Assembly: GCA_007693385.1 (NCBI GenBank)
Contig: REDR01000043.1
Location: 62,001-126,000, forward strand
Source of the DNA: Anaerolineaceae bacterium
GTDB taxonomy: Bacteria > Chloroflexota > Anaerolineae > Aggregatilineales > Phototrophicaceae
Length of the DNA stretch: 64,000 nt
Direction of reading: 5' to 3'
The notes beneath the pieces were generated by a model. The model worked only from the letters and a program-made list of their open reading frames with translations. It did not search any database and was not told the DNA's origin. This document shows positions 1 through 7,757 of this stretch, one piece after another. Both the position numbers and the translations under genes were made by a program. How positions within the stretch are numbered: the first letter of the stretch is position 1; each line of letters begins with the position of its first letter.

Positions 1-162
1 GGGCGCTTCATCCCGCGCCGGGATCATCACCGAGACGGACGGGGACGCGCCCGCCGTCGGCGCTTCTCCGGTCTTTAGGCGCGGAAAAAACAGCAAATTC
101 GATAGCGTTATCAGCAAGATGACGGTCAGCGCGGCGGCGGCGAATAGCGAGAGCCAGATCAT
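1..162 (-). CDS. Glycosyltransferase family 2, N-terminal part (CruG/CruC-like), cut by window edge
   Basis: Only the first 54 codons are in the window, and the frame is still open at the edge. The product starts with a hydrophobic segment of about 22 residues. It then has the entry of a GT-A fold, SVSVMIPARDEA at about residues 40-52, which is the usual first beta strand and nucleotide-sugar loop of membrane-anchored family 2 glycosyltransferases. Its ATG overlaps the plsY-like stop by 4 nt (ATGA at 159-162), so the two are translationally coupled. With cruF two genes upstream, a carotenoid glycosyltransferase (CruG or CruC type) is the natural guess. The sequence itself shows only family 2 membership. 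Confidence 0.75.
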   Translation of the reverse strand, partial: MIWLSLFAAAALTVILLITLSNLLFFPRLKTGEAPTAGASPSVSVMIPARDEAP

Positions 163-770
163 ACCGCGTCCCCTCCGGCGGATCGCGTCAGCAACTTGAG
201 GCGCGGCGGGTCGGTTAATTCGGTGCGGTGGTTGTAGATCATCAGCAGTGTGATGATACCCATGGCGGCCAGCCATTCGACGGGCGCGGCGGTCAGCAAC
301 AGATAGGCGATGACGCAGGCGGCGGTGAACATCACCGCCCAGCCGCTACGGGTCAAGACCAGATACCAGAACGTCAGCGCCACCATAGCGACCAGTGGCA
401 TCTGCCACAGCGACAGGCCGATCATCATGCCGCCGGTTGTCGCTATCGCTTTGCCGCCCTTGAAATGCAGGAATGGCGAAAACGCATGGCCGAAAACCGG
501 CGCGACGGCGATCAATACCAGCCCCGCGCCGGTCATGTTGAAGATATACGCGGCTAACCCAACCGGCGCCGCGCCCTTGCTGATGTCCAGCATCAGCGCC
601 AGCCCGCCCCATTTGACGCCACCGGCGCGGATTACGTTGAACGTGCCGGGGTTGCCGTCGCCATAGTCGCGGATGTCTACGCGCAGGAAGGCGAAGCCCA
701 CCCACAGCGAAAACGGCATCGCGCCCGCGAAGAACGCGACCAGCACCAGCACGACATGCTCAACGCCCAT
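159..770 (-). CDS. plsY: PlsY-type acyl-phosphate acyltransferase
   Basis: A 203-residue integral membrane protein of the PlsY family. These enzymes move an acyl chain from acyl-phosphate to glycerol-3-phosphate in the first step of phospholipid synthesis. The family motifs are visible: GDGNPGTFNV at about residues 37-46 (the phosphate-binding loop) and HAFSPFLHFKGGKAIAT at about 95-111. About five membrane segments surround them, and the length is normal. It starts inside the end of cruF (about 11 nt overlap) and ends on the start of the GT2 gene. It is therefore embedded in a carotenoid operon, which is unusual for plsY. It may be the housekeeping enzyme or an acyltransferase for glycosylated carotenoids; the second idea is inference only. 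Confidence 0.88.
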   Translation of the reverse strand: MGVEHVVLVLVAFFAGAMPFSLWVGFAFLRVDIRDYGDGNPGTFNVIRAGGVKWGGLALMLDISKGAAPVGLAAYIFNMTGAGLVLIAVAPVFGHAFSPFLHFKGGKAIATTGGMMIGLSLWQMPLVAMVALTFWYLVLTRSGWAVMFTAACVIAYLLLTAAPVEWLAAMGIITLLMIYNHRTELTDPPRLKLLTRSAGGDAV

Positions 771-1554
771 CTGCCGGTGCTTTCCAGTAGCAATACAGCG
801 CGGTGAACAGGATCGCCCCCATCACGACGCCGCCGACCAGCGCCGGGCCCGGTTGCTCCCAGAATAGCGCCTGTCCGACGCTCTGCAAGAACCACACCAC
901 CGCATAGACTGTCAGAAGCGGTGCGAGTGGTAGCGGTCGGCGATAGGGGCGGGCGGCGGCGGTGACGATGGCCGATACCAGCAACCAGCCGAAATAGTTC
1001 ATCAACGGGATGCCGAAGTACGCACCGTCTACCGTCCATGTCCAGAAGCCCCACGCCACCATTTGCGGATCGAGAAATAAATCCCACGCGGTCATCGCGC
1101 CGGCGCTGATGAGGATGAAGCGGAGCGCGTTATCGCGCCCGCCGATGACTTGCGCTACCGCCCACGATGGCACCAGCATCATGAACCACGCAAGCGGAAT
1201 CAGTAGCGGGACGTGGCCGACCTGCGGCTGTAGCAGATCGCTGTATACGTATTCGCCGAAGGGTAGGCCGGTTGATGAGCCGATGAACTCCGCCAGCCAC
1301 GTGAGAATCGCCACGATGCCCAGCGTGATTAACGTGCGACGCATTCCCCAACCGTTGAACATGGCGAAAGTCACGGCGGTGAATTGTATCATCAGCGCGA
1401 TGGTGATGGCCGTCGGGATGACTTCTTCGCCATACGTCCATTTGAGGATCGGCACGGCGATCATCGCTAGCATCCACACCACGACCAGACCGTATTGGAT
1501 GCCGTTCTTGCGGTTGATGTTCCAATCTCTTGTCAGTTCGATTAACGCTGTCAT
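760..1554 (-). CDS. cruF: Carotenoid 1,2-hydratase CruF-like membrane protein
   Basis: A 264-residue polytopic membrane protein of the CruF/DUF422 family. CruF adds water to the end group of acyclic or monocyclic carotenoids (bisanhydrobacterioruberin or gamma-carotene types), making the 1'-hydroxyl that is later glycosylated. Evidence includes about seven hydrophobic helices, the conserved segment around LPFGEYVYSDLLQPQVGHVP (residues about 97-116), and a second conserved run near AWDLFLDPQM. The start ATG overlaps the stop of the upstream tocopherol-cyclase-like gene by 4 nt (1551-1554), and the 3' end overlaps plsY. The operon order hydratase, acyltransferase, glycosyltransferase fits production of a carotenoid glycoside, possibly acylated. 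Confidence 0.85.
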   Translation of the reverse strand: MTALIELTRDWNINRKNGIQYGLVVVWMLAMIAVPILKWTYGEEVIPTAITIALMIQFTAVTFAMFNGWGMRRTLITLGIVAILTWLAEFIGSSTGLPFGEYVYSDLLQPQVGHVPLLIPLAWFMMLVPSWAVAQVIGGRDNALRFILISAGAMTAWDLFLDPQMVAWGFWTWTVDGAYFGIPLMNYFGWLLVSAIVTAAARPYRRPLPLAPLLTVYAVVWFLQSVGQALFWEQPGPALVGGVVMGAILFTALYCYWKAPADGR

Positions 1555-2534
1555 CGTGTGTTGAGTAGCCTCTCCAAGTCTCCGTGTACTTCGAGCGCCG
1601 CGTTTCTGCCGCGCCCCTCAAAGATGGTCTGGCCGCTACGGGTGGATAGCCGCACGTCGAGATCGGAGCGCATGGTTTCATCAACGCGCTTGTGCATCTC
1701 GGTGCGGATTGGCGCTTTGAGCAGGCCGCCGGATTGACGCACCGCCGCTAGTTCGACGCGATGCGAACGGTCGGCGATGGTCAGATAAACGTGATCGTCG
1801 GTCAATTTCAGCGTCTCGACTTCCGCGCCGGTGTGCGTGGCGAACGGGTACAGCCGACCTTGAAAATAGAAGCCCATCAAGAAGCCGCGCCACACGCGCC
1901 CTAGCGATGGGATCAACGCCGCCGACGCGAACAGGCTGGTTAGCGGCACGTCGAAATGGTTGGATTGTGCCCAGACGTAGGCCGACGGGAAGTTCTGCCC
2001 CCAGTCTTTTTCCATGTAGCCGCGCCCGCCGGAGAAATCTATCGTCGTGCCATCGACGCGCAGTTCGCCTTCGATGCGATGATCGAAGCTGACGACACCG
2101 TGATAGCACTCCATGAACGGGAGCCACGCATACCAGCCCATCACGCCCGGCGATAGCCAGCTAACCGGCCAACCCTCGCCGCCGATGAATTTCAATTCGC
2201 CATGAATTCGCGCTTGCTCGTCGTCGATGTTGAGCGACAGGCCATCGCGCCAGAAGCGGCTATCGCCGACGCGCACATCGAACGACTCTTCGTGTGCGTA
2301 GAAAGCATCCGCCGGATATTGATGATAGGTGGCGTGGCCGTTCATGCCGTCTAGCACTTGTATGAAAGCGTGATCGTCGCCGCCTTCGCCTTTGAAGATG
2401 CCGGGAATCACCGCGTAGCGGCTTTGTTCGTCGGCGCTGATGAGCTTGTAGTACCAGCCCTCGAAATAGGGGCGGTCTTTGTTATGCCCGTGATAGATTT
2501 CCGGGCGCATTGTCTCGTAGATATAGCGACGCAT
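1551..2534 (-). CDS. Tocopherol-cyclase-family (CrtC-like) protein
   Basis: A soluble 327-residue protein with the signature of the tocopherol cyclase family. The N-terminal YFEGWYYK (about residues 23-30) and the central GRGYMEKDWGQNFPSAYVW (about 171-189) are the two most conserved blocks. No signal peptide or membrane helix is seen. In cyanobacteria and plants the family closes the chromanol ring of vitamin E, and the fold is related to the CrtC carotenoid hydratases. Tocopherol synthesis is not expected in Chloroflexota, and the gene is coupled to cruF. I therefore infer action on a carotenoid or another prenyl lipid rather than on a tocopherol. Substrate unknown. Confidence 0.8.
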   Translation of the reverse strand: MRRYIYETMRPEIYHGHNKDRPYFEGWYYKLISADEQSRYAVIPGIFKGEGGDDHAFIQVLDGMNGHATYHQYPADAFYAHEESFDVRVGDSRFWRDGLSLNIDDEQARIHGELKFIGGEGWPVSWLSPGVMGWYAWLPFMECYHGVVSFDHRIEGELRVDGTTIDFSGGRGYMEKDWGQNFPSAYVWAQSNHFDVPLTSLFASAALIPSLGRVWRGFLMGFYFQGRLYPFATHTGAEVETLKLTDDHVYLTIADRSHRVELAAVRQSGGLLKAPIRTEMHKRVDETMRSDLDVRLSTRSGQTIFEGRGRNAALEVHGDLERLLNTR

Positions 2535-2541
2535 CAGATCG

Positions 2542-3378
2542 TCATGCCCTCCGTTGTTTTTGCGCGAATTCGATTATGTGCTGGCTGACTGCCTCCCATG
2601 CGGAGGTATCCGGTAGCACGGTGTTATGTTCGGCCTCAACTTCATGATACCGCACGGTGGCACGAAAGCGGGAGATGAGCTTCTGCGTCAGTTCTGGCCG
2701 CACCAGCTCGTCCGCCGCCCCTTGAATCACCAGCGATGGCACGCGCACTCCCGCCGCGTGACGATAGGCGGCGTGTCCGGCGCGGCGAATCTCGGCGAAC
2801 ATCTTCACCGGAATGCGCGACCCGCGAATTTCTTCGCGTACTGCCGGATCGTCTAAATCGGCGTCCGGCATGAAGTTGTGGATGCCTTCCCGCACGTCGG
2901 GATCGTCGAAGTCGAGCGTTAGGTATTTGAATAACTGCGGCTGGGGCAGTAGCAAGCTGATGAACGGCAAAGCCGACCACGCAATATGATTGATCTTCCA
3001 GAATGGCGCGAACAGGATCAGCGCGTCGGGGCGATTATCGGATGTGGCCGTACTCTCGATTGCTAGCGCCCCGCCCATCGAATTCCCGACTAAGATCACC
3101 GTCTCATGCTCCTGACGCAGGCGCGATAACTCGTCGTTGATCGCCCCCAGCCAGTCCTCTTTGCGCTTGTTGACGATATCTTCAAATTCCGCGCCGAAGC
3201 CCGGCAGGAGCATCCCCCGCGCCGTCCAGCCCGCTTCGTTGAGCCGCGTCGCAATCGGGCGCATCTCCGCCGGACTGCCCGGGAAGCCATGCACCAGCAA
3301 GGCGGCGGCTTTCCCGCCGGTCAGTGTGAACGGGCGATGCGCTTCGCCTTGAAATGCGTTGAGTTTATCCGCCGCCAT
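2542..3378 (-). CDS. Alpha/beta hydrolase (carboxylesterase / monoacylglycerol-lipase like)
   Basis: A 278-residue serine hydrolase. It shows the oxyanion-hole motif HGFPGSP at about residues 30-36, the nucleophile elbow GNSMGG at about 98-103, a late Asp in the GAADELV strand (about 218-224), and a His in EAEHNTV (about 248-254). These complete a Ser-Asp-His triad. Length and layout match Est30-like carboxylesterases. No signal peptide is visible, so it is probably cytoplasmic. It is the first gene of the carotenoid operon, 7 nt before the tocopherol-cyclase-like gene, and diverges from the mevalonate operon. The substrate cannot be read from the sequence; a lipid or carotenoid ester is a reasonable guess from context. 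Confidence 0.82.
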   Translation of the reverse strand: MAADKLNAFQGEAHRPFTLTGGKAAALLVHGFPGSPAEMRPIATRLNEAGWTARGMLLPGFGAEFEDIVNKRKEDWLGAINDELSRLRQEHETVILVGNSMGGALAIESTATSDNRPDALILFAPFWKINHIAWSALPFISLLLPQPQLFKYLTLDFDDPDVREGIHNFMPDADLDDPAVREEIRGSRIPVKMFAEIRRAGHAAYRHAAGVRVPSLVIQGAADELVRPELTQKLISRFRATVRYHEVEAEHNTVLPDTSAWEAVSQHIIEFAQKQRRA

Positions 3379-3473
3379 GTCGTTTCCTTGAACTTTTGTA
3401 TAACGTTAGAATTTTCACAAGTGACGCTGTGTATAGCAATAGCGCCACGTTAAAAACGGCTGAGTCGCGCTAT

Positions 3474-3497
3474 CAAAAGCTGTCATGAGAGCTTTTG
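3474..3497. promoter_or_regulatory. Perfect inverted repeat upstream of HMG-CoA reductase gene
   Basis: Arms CAAAAGCT (3474-3481) and AGCTTTTG (3490-3497) flank an 8-base centre. The repeat ends 28 bases before the chosen start codon, in the only intergenic space between the divergent carotenoid and mevalonate operons. That is a good place for an operator controlling either operon. A related word (GCTATCAAAGC) recurs in another inverted repeat at 7045-7064. No regulator has been identified. Confidence 0.4.
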
Positions 3498-3524
3498 CAA
3501 GCGGCGCTCTGCTATCATGGGCGC

Positions 3525-4805
3525 ATGGACATGAGAAAAACTTCACGAATTGCAGGATTCTACAAACTAACGCCGGATGAGCGCAGACGCCACGTGCAAG
3601 CGTGGCTGGGCGATGACGCCGACCTGCCGACCGACGGCGGCCTATCCGCCGAACAAGCGGACGCGATGATCGAGAACGTCATCGGGCGTTACGGGTTGCC
3701 GTTCGGCATCGCCACCAACTTTTTGATTGACGGGCGCGACCATCTGATTCCGATGGTGATTGAGGAGCCGTCCGTCGTGGCCGCGTGTAGCAACGCCGCC
3801 CGACTGTTCCGCGCTGGTGGCGGCTTCACCACGTCCGCTGATGATCCGGTGATGATCGGGCAGATTCAGGTGTTGGACGTGCCCGACATAGCGCGGGCAC
3901 AGTCAGCGATAACCGCGCACCGTGATGAACTGCTGGCCGAAGTGAACGCGGCGGGCGGGAGCATCGTGGCGCGGGGTGGCGGAGCGCGTGACATTGAAAT
4001 GCGCGTGTTTCCGCAGACCGCCGTCGGCGCTCTGCTGGTCGTACATCTGTTGATGGACACCCGCGACGCGATGGGGGCGAACGCGATCAATACGGCGGTG
4101 GAGATGCTCGCCCCGCGCATCGAAGCGCTGACCGGCGGGCGCGTTAATCTACGCATCCTCAGCAACCTGACCGACCGCCGCAAAGCCCGCGCTGAGGGCG
4201 TCGTGCCTGCTAACCAGCTAGCCAGCGCTGATCTGAGTGGTGCGGATGTCGTCCGCGCTATCGTGGAGGCGGGAGTGTTCGCGGAGGTCGATCCGTACCG
4301 CGCCGCCACGCACAACAAGGGCGTGATGAACGGCATCGACGCGGTTGTGCTGGCAACCGGCAACGACTGGCGGGCGGTGGCGGCAGGCGCTCATGCTTAT
4401 GCGGCGCGTGACGGCGCGTATACCAGCCTGACGCGCTGGTGGGCGGATGATGACGGCAACTTGCGCGGCAGTATCGAACTGCCGCTAGCGGTGGGCATCG
4501 TCGGCGGCGCGACCCGCGTGCATCCGATGGCGCAATTAGCGCTGAAAATTCTCGGCGTCGATTCGGCGTCGCATCTGGCGCGGGTGATGGCGGCTGTTGG
4601 TCTGGCGCAGAACTTCGCCGCGATCCGCGCTCTAGCTACCGATGGCATTCAGCGCGGTCACATGCGTTTGCACGCCCGTCAGATGGCGATGGCGGCGGGC
4701 GCGGGGCCGGAGCAAGTCGCGCAGATCGCGCAAACCATGATCGAAGAAGGCAACATCCGTCTGGAGCGTGCGAGAGCGCTCGTCGCGGATTTACAAAAGG
4801 AGTGA
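3525..4805 (+). CDS. mvaA: Hydroxymethylglutaryl-CoA reductase, class II
   Basis: Reduces HMG-CoA to mevalonate (or the reverse in catabolic relatives). The 426-residue product carries class II signatures: [13 protein letters not shown] near residues 55-67 followed by [11 protein letters not shown] with the catalytic Glu, [17 protein letters not shown] (acidic substrate loop), [12 protein letters not shown] with the catalytic Lys, and the C-terminal [12 protein letters not shown] with the catalytic His. I place the start at ATG 3525 (MDMRKTSR); a TTG at 3495 is in frame but lies in the promoter-like repeat, and an ATG at 3531 is also possible. It is first in an operon with HMG-CoA synthase, a thiolase homologue and DUF35 pieces, so a biosynthetic role in isoprenoid supply is likely. 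Confidence 0.92.
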   Translation: MDMRKTSRIAGFYKLTPDERRRHVQAWLGDDADLPTDGGLSAEQADAMIENVIGRYGLPFGIATNFLIDGRDHLIPMVIEEPSVVAACSNAARLFRAGGGFTTSADDPVMIGQIQVLDVPDIARAQSAITAHRDELLAEVNAAGGSIVARGGGARDIEMRVFPQTAVGALLVVHLLMDTRDAMGANAINTAVEMLAPRIEALTGGRVNLRILSNLTDRRKARAEGVVPANQLASADLSGADVVRAIVEAGVFAEVDPYRAATHNKGVMNGIDAVVLATGNDWRAVAAGAHAYAARDGAYTSLTRWWADDDGNLRGSIELPLAVGIVGGATRVHPMAQLALKILGVDSASHLARVMAAVGLAQNFAAIRALATDGIQRGHMRLHARQMAMAAGAGPEQVAQIAQTMIEEGNIRLERARALVADLQKE

Positions 4806-4812
4806 AATCAAT

Positions 4813-5883
4813 ATGACTGACAACGGCTTTAATCCGTTAATGCGGCCTGATCGTCAGGTCGGCATCGTCGGTTATGGCGCGTATGTGCCGCGTTATCGGC
4901 TATCCGGCGCGGAAGTTTCCCGCGTGTGGACGGGCGGGCTGGGTGGCACGCCGATCAAAGAGAAAGCAGTCGCCGGACTAGATGAAGATGTCACTACGAT
5001 GTCTATCGAAGCCGGACGGAACGCGGTCGCCCGCGCTAACATCGACCCGCAACTGATCCGTGCGGTGTGGGTGGGGAGCGAGAGCCACCCCTACGCCGTG
5101 AAGCCGACCAGCACCATCGTCGCGGAGGCTGTCGGCACGTCAGCCAACATTCAGGCCGCCGACTGGGAATTCGCGTGTAAAGCCGGTACGGAAGCGGTGC
5201 AAGCGTCAATCGGCATGGTGGGCAGTGGCATGAACGTCTACACGCTGAGTATTGGCATGGATACCGCGCAGGGGCGGCCGGGCGATGCGCTAGAATATAC
5301 CGCCGCATCCGGCGGCGCGGCGTTTCTCATCGGTCCGGCGGCGGAATCCGTCGCGGTGTATCAGGGTAGTTATAGCTACGTCACCGATACGCCCGACTTC
5401 TGGCGGCGCTCCGGCGAGACGTATCCTTCGCACGGAGATCGCTTCACCGGTGAACCGGCGTACTTCGGCCACATCACCACCGCCGCCGCCAAGCTGATGG
5501 AATTGATGGGCACGACGGCGAGCGATTATCGTTACGCGGTGTTCCATCAGCCGAATTACAAGTTCCCGTCGCGGGTTGGTAAGGTGCTGGGCTTCAGCGA
5601 TGAGCAGATGGTGGATGGCTTGCTGGTCAACGACATCGGCAATGTGTATTCCGGCTCTTGCATGGTCGGGCTGACCGCGATTCTAGATGTCGCCCAGCCG
5701 GGTGAACGTATTTTGATGGTGAGTTATGGCAGTGGCGCGGGATCGGATGCTTTCGATCTGGTGGTGACGGAGCGCATCAACGCGGCGCGGCATCGCGCAC
5801 CGGCCACCCGTGATTATGTCAACCGGCGCACGCCGATTGACTACGCCACTTATTGCCGTTTCCGCGATAAGCTAAAGGACTAG
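4813..5883 (+). CDS. Hydroxymethylglutaryl-CoA synthase, archaeal type
   Basis: Condenses acetyl-CoA with acetoacetyl-CoA to HMG-CoA. The 356-residue protein resembles the short archaeal enzymes, not the longer Gram-positive MvaS. It starts [15 protein letters not shown] and carries the acyl-accepting Cys in [10 protein letters not shown] (Cys122) and the His of FHQPN (His245). It also has the conserved [12 protein letters not shown] and [12 protein letters not shown] blocks. I choose ATG 4813 because AAAAGGAG lies about 10 nt upstream; an earlier in-frame ATG at 4768 lies inside the reductase gene. In archaea this enzyme forms a stable complex with a thiolase and a DUF35 scaffold; the same three components follow here, in altered form. 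Confidence 0.92.
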   Translation: MTDNGFNPLMRPDRQVGIVGYGAYVPRYRLSGAEVSRVWTGGLGGTPIKEKAVAGLDEDVTTMSIEAGRNAVARANIDPQLIRAVWVGSESHPYAVKPTSTIVAEAVGTSANIQAADWEFACKAGTEAVQASIGMVGSGMNVYTLSIGMDTAQGRPGDALEYTAASGGAAFLIGPAAESVAVYQGSYSYVTDTPDFWRRSGETYPSHGDRFTGEPAYFGHITTAAAKLMELMGTTASDYRYAVFHQPNYKFPSRVGKVLGFSDEQMVDGLLVNDIGNVYSGSCMVGLTAILDVAQPGERILMVSYGSGAGSDAFDLVVTERINAARHRAPATRDYVNRRTPIDYATYCRFRDKLKD

Positions 5884-5888
5884 ATACG

Positions 5889-7076
5889 ATGCGCGAAGTA
5901 GCGATTATCGGCGTCGGCATGACGCCTGTTACCGAACATTGGTCAAGCGGCCTGCGCGAATTGGCCGCCGAGAGTTTACACGCCGCCTTGCAGGATGGCG
6001 CGGCGGGACGCCCGGACGCGCTGTATGTGGCGAACGCATACGGGGCGCTTTCCAGCAGTCAGGCGCATCTGGGGGCGCTGGTCGCTGATTTTAGCGGGCT
6101 GACCGGCATCGAAGCATCTACGATTGAGTCCGGCGATGCTTCCGGTGGCGCGGCCTTGCGTGCCGGTTATCTGGCGGTGGCGAGTGGCGCGGCGGATGTG
6201 GTGGCGGTGGTCGGCGTGGAGAAGTCGGCGGACGCCATCGGCGCGGCGCAGACGGAGTCGCGCTCGGTCAGTCTGGATGCGGACTATGAGGCGATTCACG
6301 GGTTGACACTGACCGCACAGGCCGCCTTGTTGATGCGCCGCTATATGTACGAACACGGCGTCGAGATCGGCGCGTTTGAGGGCTTCAGCATCAACGCGCA
6401 CGCCAACGGCAAGCGCAATCCCCGCGCCATGTATCGCAACGCGATGCGGGCGGGCGCGTTCGCCAAAGCGCCGATGGTGGCCGATCCGGTCAATCTGTTT
6501 GATAGTGCGCCGGACGCGGACGGCGCGGCGACGGTCATCCTCGCGCCGCTAGAGCGGGCGCTGGATATGGTTGCGCGGCCAATTGTGATCGCCGGAAGCG
6601 CGGCGGCGACGGATACGCTAGCCTTGCATGATCGTCCCGATCCGCTATTCCTGAGCGCGGTGGCACGTTCAACACAATTGGCGCTGGGGCAGGCGCAGGC
6701 CACGCCCGATGATGTGCGCCTGTTTGAACTGCATGATGCCTTCACCATCCTCACCGCGCTGAGTCTTGAGGCGGCGGGCTTTGCGGAGCGTGGCAAGGGC
6801 TGGCAGTGGGCGAGCGACGACATCGCGCTGAATGGCCGTTTGCCGATCAGCACATTCGGCGGCCTGAAGAGTCGCGGCAATCCGGCGGGCGCAACCGGCG
6901 TCTATCAAGCGGCGGAGGCCGTGTTGCAACTGCGCGGTGAAGCGGGTGAAAATCAGGTGAGTGCCGCTACACAAGGCTCTCAGACCGCGCTCATACAGTC
7001 CGTCGGCGGGCTGGGGAGTAGCGTTTTCACCCATGTTTTGAGAGGCTTTGAGAGCTATCAAAGCGGCAGGCGATAG
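5889..7076 (+). CDS. Thiolase-like protein (archaeal SCP2 type) lacking the catalytic Cys
   Basis: A 395-residue thiolase-superfamily protein of the archaeal acetyl-CoA acetyltransferase type, 5 nt after the HMG-CoA synthase gene. The fold blocks are intact: REVAIIGVGMTPV at the start, ASGGAALRAGYLAVASG, FELHDAFT (His282), and a C-terminal GGLKSRGNPAGATG. At the position of the nucleophilic Cys (normally VEAACASG) the sequence reads IESGDASG, with Asp83 encoded by GAT at 6135-6137. The oxyanion-hole His of GHP is Asn331. Both losses argue against normal acetoacetyl-CoA synthesis through an acetyl-Cys intermediate. The protein may be structural in the HMG-CoA synthase complex, or may do another acyl-CoA reaction. 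An inverted repeat (7045-7064) lies in its 3' end. Confidence 0.85.
   Translation: MREVAIIGVGMTPVTEHWSSGLRELAAESLHAALQDGAAGRPDALYVANAYGALSSSQAHLGALVADFSGLTGIEASTIESGDASGGAALRAGYLAVASGAADVVAVVGVEKSADAIGAAQTESRSVSLDADYEAIHGLTLTAQAALLMRRYMYEHGVEIGAFEGFSINAHANGKRNPRAMYRNAMRAGAFAKAPMVADPVNLFDSAPDADGAATVILAPLERALDMVARPIVIAGSAAATDTLALHDRPDPLFLSAVARSTQLALGQAQATPDDVRLFELHDAFTILTALSLEAAGFAERGKGWQWASDDIALNGRLPISTFGGLKSRGNPAGATGVYQAAEAVLQLRGEAGENQVSAATQGSQTALIQSVGGLGSSVFTHVLRGFESYQSGRR
7045..7064. promoter_or_regulatory. Inverted repeat in the 3' end of the thiolase-like gene
   Basis: GCTTTGA (7045-7051) and TCAAAGC (7058-7064) are perfect complements around a 6-base centre. It shares the word GCTATCAAARGC with the region just upstream of the HMG-CoA reductase gene (3469-3480). 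It sits 86 bases before the first DUF35 half-gene, so it could be a second binding site for the same regulator. Evidence is pattern only. Confidence 0.25.
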
Positions 7077-7149
7077 GTTTTGAGAGCGCCCAAGCGCTAT
7101 ACTGATGTCAACTTTGTTCCGTTTGTAACAAACGTGAGGAGTAAGTGAG

Positions 7150-7329
7150 ATGCAAATTACACGTCATTGGCGTATGAAACCGACCCGTTACCGTCTGGAA
7201 GGTGTGCGTTATCAGGATGGCACGGTAGACTTACAGGGACGCGCCCGCCAGACTTATGAACCGCAAAACGAAGCGTCGTCGGTGCCGGTACAGGTCGAGC
7301 GTCAAAACCAGACCGTGCCCGCCGCCTAG
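7150..7329 (+). CDS. Small protein: DUF35 N-terminal (rubredoxin-like) half with all Cys lost
   Basis: A 59-residue product with a good Shine-Dalgarno (GAGGAG, about 9 nt before the ATG). Its start, RHWRMKPTRYRLEG, matches the usual beginning of DUF35 acyl-CoA-binding proteins, where it leads into a zinc ribbon of the form CxxCG...CxxC. Here the following residues are VRYQDGTVDLQGRARQTYE and no cysteine occurs anywhere. The protein then ends in a Gln-rich tail. The next gene supplies the OB-fold half. So the usual two-domain DUF35 protein is split here and its metal site is gone. Homology rests on a short segment, but operon position after HMG-CoA synthase and thiolase supports it. Confidence 0.6.
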   Translation: MQITRHWRMKPTRYRLEGVRYQDGTVDLQGRARQTYEPQNEASSVPVQVERQNQTVPAA

Positions 7330-7354
7330 CGCCGCCCACACGGGAAGGTGACTT

Positions 7355-7672
7355 ATGAGCCATAGCACAAAGCCTGTCGAGATGGCGAAAGAGCGTTTCG
7401 CGTTCGCCGGTACGGGCGAAATCTACAGTTTTACGACGGTGCAGGCCGCGCCGGAGTCCTTCATGGCACATGCGCCGTATGTGGTGGCGCTGGTCAAGCT
7501 GGATGAAGGCCGTCTGATTACCGCGCAGATCACCGACATTGATCCGGACGATCCGCCGCAGATCGGCGAGCGTGTGGAGATGGTGACGCGCAAATTGACG
7601 ACAGAGGGCGAACGCGGCATGATCGTTTACGGCTATAAATTCCGCAAGGTATTGCCGCCGCACACTGTCTAA
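7355..7672 (+). CDS. DUF35 OB-fold protein (HMG-CoA synthase/thiolase partner)
   Basis: A 105-residue protein equal to the C-terminal OB-fold domain of DUF35 proteins. It shows FAGTGEIYSFTTV, the conserved APESFMAHAPYVVALVKLDEG, ITAQITDIDPDDPPQIGERVEMV, and the ending IVYGYKFRKV. In archaea, DUF35 proteins bridge thiolase and HMG-CoA synthase and carry the shared CoA channel. It has its own ribosome site (GGAAGGTGA) and lies in a different frame from the upstream half-gene, with 25 nt between, so this is not a simple stop-codon mutation. It is the last gene of the operon; a terminator follows at 7709. Confidence 0.82.
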   Translation: MSHSTKPVEMAKERFAFAGTGEIYSFTTVQAAPESFMAHAPYVVALVKLDEGRLITAQITDIDPDDPPQIGERVEMVTRKLTTEGERGMIVYGYKFRKVLPPHTV

Positions 7673-7708
7673 CCGCGTGCAGTTCACCAGACAATCCAAT
7701 AACTAAAA

Positions 7709-7732
7709 AAAGGCCGCAGATTTGCGGCCTTT
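7709..7732. terminator. Bidirectional intrinsic terminator
   Basis: AAAGGCCGCA (7709-7718) pairs perfectly with TGCGGCCTTT (7723-7732) around a 4-base loop. A-rich sequence lies on the left and T-rich on the right, so it can end both the mevalonate operon (plus) and the ABC ATPase gene (minus). Confidence 0.85.
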
Positions 7733-7757
7733 GTGTATAACAAGCTATGGAAGCGAC

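Noticed and set aside
7150-7672. The two DUF35 halves as one gene with a sequencing error
   Set aside because: They are in different frames, separated by 25 bases, each with a ribosome site, and the first half has lost all its cysteines; a single base error does not explain this.
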